In this document: piece by piece, positions 59,513-64,000 of the stretch | Numbering within the stretch: position 1 is the first letter of the stretch | Layout of the letters: every line of letters begins with the position of its first letter | Assembly: GCA_037576215.1 (NCBI GenBank) | Contig: JBANDB010000009.1 | Span: 3,472,001 to 3,536,000, forward strand | Length of the DNA stretch: 64,000 nt | Source of the DNA: Armillaria gallica | Lineage: Eukaryota; Basidiomycota; Agaricomycetes; Agaricales; Physalacriaceae | Direction: 5' to 3' | Notes under the pieces: model-generated | What the model was told of the DNA's origin: nothing | The model's input: only the letters and a program-made list of their open reading frames with translations | Databases searched by the model: none | Program-made: the position numbers and the translations under genes

Positions 59513-60143
59513 CGCGTGAGCGTCCTATCCAAGGTTAAACTCGGAAGTCTTATTACGGAGCCCGGCCCGACTGCACGTGAGACTATAGGATCTAACTTTT
59601 GAATTCAAAGTTTTCAAAGATCAATTCTTTCTGGTACGAAGATCTATCATGATGAAGGTGAAGCGAACGTTCGTCCACACCAAATCCACACCAAACTTCG
59701 AGAATTTAATATCAGGCATTCATTTTACTTGCTCCGAGGCATCCTGTCAGTTTCAAGTGCATACATTCTGATGGAGCTTGGCCCAGACGAAGCGACGGGA
59801 CAACTCGGGAGGGATAGGCTGATTCTATTGACGAAGGACAGAGTAAATGATCCCTTGAAGCATGTGTCGACCGCAGATATTGCATACCAAGTGAGACGTC
59901 AGAAATCGAAGAGTAATAAGCATCGTTGAAAGCAAAAATCCTTGTCACTGTCATTCAGTGCACGGTCGTGGGATCTACTGATGCGGTGTTAGCTGGGAAT
60001 TTGGAATTTGGAAACGGGGTGGTAAACTCGGTGATGATGTCATTACGTCAGTGGATCTGACACATGATCTAAACTTGAATGCATCCTGGCATTGTGCCGA
60101 CCGCATTCCTTCTTCCACTACCACCACCATCACATCGATTACT
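59513..60143. promoter_or_regulatory. Divergent intergenic region with two small unassigned ORFs
   Basis: 631 bp between divergent genes. A 66-codon plus frame at 59729-59929 and an 80-codon minus frame overlapping it (59712-59954) match nothing I know. Two direct repeats are visible: CACACCAAATCCACACCAAA near 59680 and TTGGAATTTGGAA near 60000. Confidence 0.4.
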
Positions 60144-61379
60144 ATGTCCACGACGACCAGACGCCTTTCTACACGACGCGGCTCGCTCTCCGCCAACGAT
60201 CCTTTCGGAAAAAATGAACTCTACGCCGACACAGAGTCGACCAGCCGCCTGTCTATATTACGGGTCAGCTCGACCGCTATGCAGCTCAAGCAACCCCCTG
60301 CTCCTCGCCTTAGTTTTGCGTCGTCGTCGTTTAGCCCTCCGGCGAGCCCTCGTCGCGCTTCACTCTCTCTCCACCGCGCTCTGACTCCAGAGGAACTCGT
60401 CCAGCTTGCACGTTCTCCAACAGAGAGCTCGCCAGCCATGCACCCCACCTTTACGCCGTTACCTGATGACATCTTTCTCCCATTCATCGATCGCCCAGCT
60501 GAGGTGTCTGCACTGATTTCCAGTCCACCTTCAGCCCGGTTGTTCGCCCTATTACAGTTGACCTTCACTGGCACCAAGACAGATTCTGCCGGAGACCCGG
60601 CAAAGTGGTCCTATGCGCGACTCCATGATTGGCTCGTCAAAACTACCCGAGAAGAGGCACCTGACACGCTGTGGGTTGCCTACGCCCGAGCGTGTATCCT
60701 TGCTCACTCCGAGCTTATATGGGAGCGTGTAAAAGGTGCCCTAGGCATCCCGCCAGAGCTCGACATTTCAGATGATGAATTCGACACATTTGACATGGAG
60801 GATGGAGGCAGAAAAGCAAAGGGACATTGGGAGGATTGGGATGCGGCCATGGAATCGCCGCTGGATATAACGCAGCAGTCATTTGTCGAAAGGTCGACAC
60901 CGTCTTCACCACTGCTCATTGAACCGATTCTTTCATCGCCTGCAACAAGCCCTTTCTATCCTTCACCTTCCAATAACAGTATTGGCCTAGGCGGGATTAA
61001 GGAGGAGGAGGAGAGTTCTACTAGCACCACTCCGTCAGAAGATGAAGAATCTATACTCCCCGCAAAAATACACGGTCTTCGTATCAGTACCACACCGGCC
61101 CAGTCTACGTCCGCGTCACGGCCCATCATGTCTCCGGGCCCGTCACCTACTGCCTCTCGTCGTGCAAGCACCGGAACGCGACGACCCAGTTTTGGCACTT
61201 CCACCAGTCCCCATAGCCGGAGTCCGGTTCTCACAGGCAGACGTTCCCGGCCATCATCCATATCCTCCTTTTCCACCATGAGCCTTGGACAGTATCCTTC
61301 TAGTGTGGAGGAGCGTACATCGCCACTCTTCCCAAGCAGCTTTGCTGCCCTCAAGTCGAAGGGAAAAGCAGTGATGTAG
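60144..61379 (+). CDS. Conserved-looking Ser/Pro-rich protein of unknown function
   Basis: A single exon of 411 residues. I choose the ATG at 60144 (MSTTTRRLSTRRGSLSANDP) because the frame upstream of it has no ATG. Residues about 75-220 look folded (ALTPEELVQLARSPTE, PLPDDIFLPFIDRPAEVSAL, ARLFALLQLTFTG, YARLHDWLVKTTREEAPDTL, ARACILAHSELIWERVKGAL). The C-terminal half is disordered, rich in Ser, Pro and Thr with many SP/TP sites (TSPHSRSPVLTGRRSRPSSI), a plausible substrate for cyclin- or MAP-type kinases. No enzyme motif is visible. It is probably cytosolic or nuclear. Long, uninterrupted frame and biased codon use argue strongly that it is a real gene. Confidence 0.7.
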   Translation: MSTTTRRLSTRRGSLSANDPFGKNELYADTESTSRLSILRVSSTAMQLKQPPAPRLSFASSSFSPPASPRRASLSLHRALTPEELVQLARSPTESSPAMHPTFTPLPDDIFLPFIDRPAEVSALISSPPSARLFALLQLTFTGTKTDSAGDPAKWSYARLHDWLVKTTREEAPDTLWVAYARACILAHSELIWERVKGALGIPPELDISDDEFDTFDMEDGGRKAKGHWEDWDAAMESPLDITQQSFVERSTPSSPLLIEPILSSPATSPFYPSPSNNSIGLGGIKEEEESSTSTTPSEDEESILPAKIHGLRISTTPAQSTSASRPIMSPGPSPTASRRASTGTRRPSFGTSTSPHSRSPVLTGRRSRPSSISSFSTMSLGQYPSSVEERTSPLFPSSFAALKSKGKAVM

Positions 61380-61967
61380 GCAATGATGGATGGTTCGTTG
61401 AGTAAAGGCGTAAGGCACGCAAAAATGGCATCTTTCTTCTGGTTTTTGGGATACGTGGATCACGATTGTTGTATGCGTAGAGTCACTGGCAAATGTAATA
61501 ATTCGACACACGACGCTGCTTCTCAGAGTAGCCTTCACTTTCATCGGACCTCGTGGGCGCGACTTTTGCGGTGATCAGCTCCGTTGACTGTTGTTTCAGG
61601 TCATCTTGGACACTGACTGTTTTCTTGGTGTCCGTCATCTACTGCTACGCTCAAGGTCGCTGCACAACTATTATAACGATTACCAGAAGCTGCCGTCAGT
61701 TCCCTGCCCCTGTCCCACAGAAGTACCGTGATTGTAACCACGTTACCGGTTGGTTATACTCTATACGGACTAGGCACATATAACAAAAGGGTCGCGACCT
61801 CCGTAGACTGTGGGAAGCTCTCATGGGCGAACCTTTTGTCCGGCGTGAAAGTCCCCACCAAGGGCGCCTATAACCCTATCAGTTTCGTTGTCACCTCTGG
61901 GTGCCATACCTTCTATGCTCACGTTACTTAAGCGCTTGGACAAAGCTGCGCACAGTTCACTCACGCC
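61380..61967. other. Intergenic, nothing recognised
   Basis: 588 bp with short frames only. The final 200 bp must hold the promoter of the gene at 61968. Confidence 0.5.
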
Positions 61968-63155
61968 ATGACTACCCTCGATGAATGGACGATTTTATCT
62001 TTAAATGATGTGGACCAGCAAACCGATGCTCTGATTGGACCCTTGACACAGGATATCTACGCCTTGGAAACCTCCCGTAATGTGCCCCGCCCGGTCGTCA
62101 GCGCGCTGAATCTAGCCAGAGCTATGATGGGACAACGCAGGGTGAAACGGCAGCCACGAGAAAAAAATTTCATCAGGGCTCTAGTGAAGCCAGATATTCG
62201 TGATGTGAGTCCTCCAAGTGCTTTTTTCTACGGGTCAATTTGTTCATTTTGTTAGAATGCCCTGTTGTGTGTGAATGCCAAAACTCGAGTGCGGAAATTC
62301 GACAGCCTTGTGGATACGATACACTCACCGCTGTTTGAACGGGCTTTGTCTATAATAGCATGCATCCACGTTGAAGTGGATTCACCCACTCAGATGACCT
62401 TGCCCGTCCAGTGAGAGTCCTAGTTATTTCGGGTTTCCCTGCTGACTTTTGACCTTCAGAATAAAAAAGGGATGAGAGATTTTGATTCTCGAAATCCAGA
62501 AGCGCCGACCACGCTCGTGTTTACCTATCCTGGAGGAGTCGGTATGACCATCCTCCTACCTCTCAAGTCGGCGCTGCTTTGCTACCTCTTCCACGCGACC
62601 CCCGACGGGCAATACACCTGTGCGATCTCGAACAACCCCCGTGCGCAGTCTGTGTGGTTCGAGCAGTTCCACTCGAGACGGGCCGGCCCGTTTCTTGCGT
62701 ACGTCTTACAGCACAGGGAGTGCTCCCGGGAGGATTTCCGCACGAAAGACGCTGATGCGGAGATGCAGAGACTCCTGGGTGTCAGCTTGGACATCTTGGA
62801 CTCGGAGAGGGAGTTGGAGAAGTGGCGGCCTGTGCATGAGGGGTATTGTCGGTTGGACCAGGTGGAGTGTTCGCAGTGTCGGAGGATGTTTTTAAGGCTG
62901 CCTTTGCCGCTTGATCGGAATCGACCCCTCCCGGAGGTTCCGGGTAGTGCGTGTTCGAGCGGGACGGGGGAGACGTGTGTGAGGACGCCGGCACCTAAGA
63001 ATTCGGTGTTTGTTGTTCGCCGGGAGAAGATGATGCGGGTGAAGTTGTGGAGGAAGAAGACTTTGGAGGATTCGGAAGAGAGGGAAGGCTGTTGGCACGA
63101 GCTTGATCCGGGAGTGAGTCGGATTGAAGGAGCGGAGTCGGTCCCGACCTTATGA
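61968..63155 (+). CDS. Hypothetical protein with a conserved-looking C-terminal Cys motif
   Basis: It starts MTTLDEWTILSLNDVDQQTD. Exon 1 runs to about 62202 (RALVKPDIRD, GTGAGT donor), exon 2 from about 62255 (NALLCVNAKTRVRKFDSLVD...) and exon 3 from about 62461 (GMRDFDSRNPEAPTTLVFTY). Exon 3 is a long open frame ending VSRIEGAESVPTL and includes VECSQCRRMFLRLPLP. The joint between exons 2 and 3 is uncertain: the usual GTGAGA donor leaves a stop unless one more A is added to the A run 62463-62468, whereas an alternative GTCCAG donor is in frame. No enzyme motif or signal peptide was found; I do not assign a function. Confidence 0.6.
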
Positions 63156-64000
63156 CGCTTGTTATGTTCAGTACGTTACGTGAAGGATATTAATGAGTAA
63201 CGGTTTGTAATGTCTAAAACGTCGCTCGCAGCAAGTGTAATGCCCTACTATTTACTGGTTTCGCGTACGAAGCAGACTGGAGTGTCGTATAGCACGGGAC
63301 GATGGAGTCCAGGAATCAGTGCACATTTTCAGATCAGCTGAATAATGCGAGGCCCAGGCCGTTAATGACGGGTTCGAGATGCAGCTATAAGATTTGGAGG
63401 GGATCCGGGACTGCTGCTTGGTTAAGATCGAGGAAGGGAGTAGGGCTAGCCCTTACCGAGCGGAACCTTGTGCCGGCATAAGAGCTTTGAAATGACATAC
63501 AAAATTCATTAAGCACCTCCTCCGAACCGACAAGTAATAATGATGTTCCGATCCGTGAGTGGCACCACCTCGTGTGTACTGGGTCGGGAGGAGTAAGGTA
63601 ATATGCAATAACTCGCTCCGATCCGAGAGCAATTTACCCCGATCGGCTGAAGACGCGTCTGTCAAGAATAGAGAGACATGCTTGGTTTTGTCGAGTTCCT
63701 GGCATACGGACGCGTTAAAGCCATAGCAGATGGAGGAGATAGCGCGGCATCGGTGAATGCGCATAATTCTTACTGTCCAGTGTCCACATTGTGGAGTAAG
63801 GGCCTGCTGCAGCATTTGCAGACCCCATAGCTAGGCCCAGGTCTGAGATAATTGGGTGCCGTAAACTCGTCGACGAATTGCGCGTAGCCGATTTTCGGGA
63901 CAAGAACGACATGAAGTTTAACTGTAACATCGGCCTGAAGCTGCATACTCGAAACGGTGTTCCATTGAACTGAAACACAAGAGGAGAACCGAGTGAACAG
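63156..64000. other. Right-hand end, no gene recognised
   Basis: 845 bp with two short minus frames (63453-63815 and 63715-63978), neither with a recognisable motif. The frame beginning at 63978 could be an exon of a gene lying beyond the window. Confidence 0.4.

Noticed and set aside
61553..61931. Short ORFs before the gene at 61968
   Set aside because: No motif, short and overlapping; probably chance frames in the promoter region.
1..64000. CRISPR arrays, prokaryotic operons, rRNA
   Set aside because: No regularly spaced repeats or rRNA-like segments; introns and gene content show a nuclear fungal genome.

Overview
This is a stretch of nuclear DNA from a filamentous basidiomycete, most likely an agaricomycete. 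The evidence is dense genes on both strands, many GT-AG introns of about 50 nt, and conserved eukaryotic proteins (RPS4, PHF5A/Rds3, Ufd4/TRIP12, Pso2/SNM1, Sfh5, Sly41, ADHFE1). It also carries protein families typical of Agaricomycetes: an AATase-like acyltransferase, multipass membrane families and lineage-specific giant proteins. No species can be named from sequence alone.

Region 1 (1-18.3 kb) is an accessory, duplicated island. Two paralogous genes for a giant protein lie on the minus strand: copy 1 is cut off by the window edge and copy 2 occupies 8703-17640. Copy 2 encodes a long N-terminal part, a beta-propeller-like segment, a dynamin/VLIG-like GTPase, a long Cys/His-rich region and a C-terminal von Willebrand A domain with a complete MIDAS. 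Head to head with copy 1 (336 bp between start codons) is a + strand gene that joins a tegument-type (C76-like) cysteine-protease domain (Cys42, Asp165, His167) to an RBR E3 ubiquitin ligase. Copy 2 carries a broken remnant of the same divergent partner, so the pair was duplicated as a unit. A PD-(D/E)XK-like protein sits between them. This pair is the best candidate here for an undescribed system.

Region 2 (18.4-24.8 kb) holds an AATase/condensation-type acyltransferase, a PB1 plus multi-ZZ zinc-finger protein of the NBR1/p62 type, and a six-exon PHF5A/Rds3 splicing-factor gene made of exons too short to show as long ORFs.

Region 3 (25-32 kb) is a duplication of a multipass membrane protein gene flanking an F-box/LRR-like gene. 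One copy is broken by an internally deleted Tc1/mariner-type element (26238-27434) with 36-bp perfect inverted repeats and a TA target duplication; the other copy preserves the empty site.

Region 4 (33-64 kb) is mostly conserved core genes: a syntaxin, Ufd4/TRIP12 HECT ligase, a class III aminotransferase, RPS4, Pso2/SNM1 nuclease, a Sly41-like transporter, Sfh5, an unknown membrane protein, ADHFE1, a TMEM97/EXPERA protein with two GC-AG introns, a mitochondrial J-protein and two conserved unknowns. Three genes carry one-base frame breaks, each repaired by one extra base in a G/C run, and a fourth may do so in an A run; this pattern suggests assembly errors more than decay. The coordinates given for multi-exon genes span start codon to stop codon, introns included.
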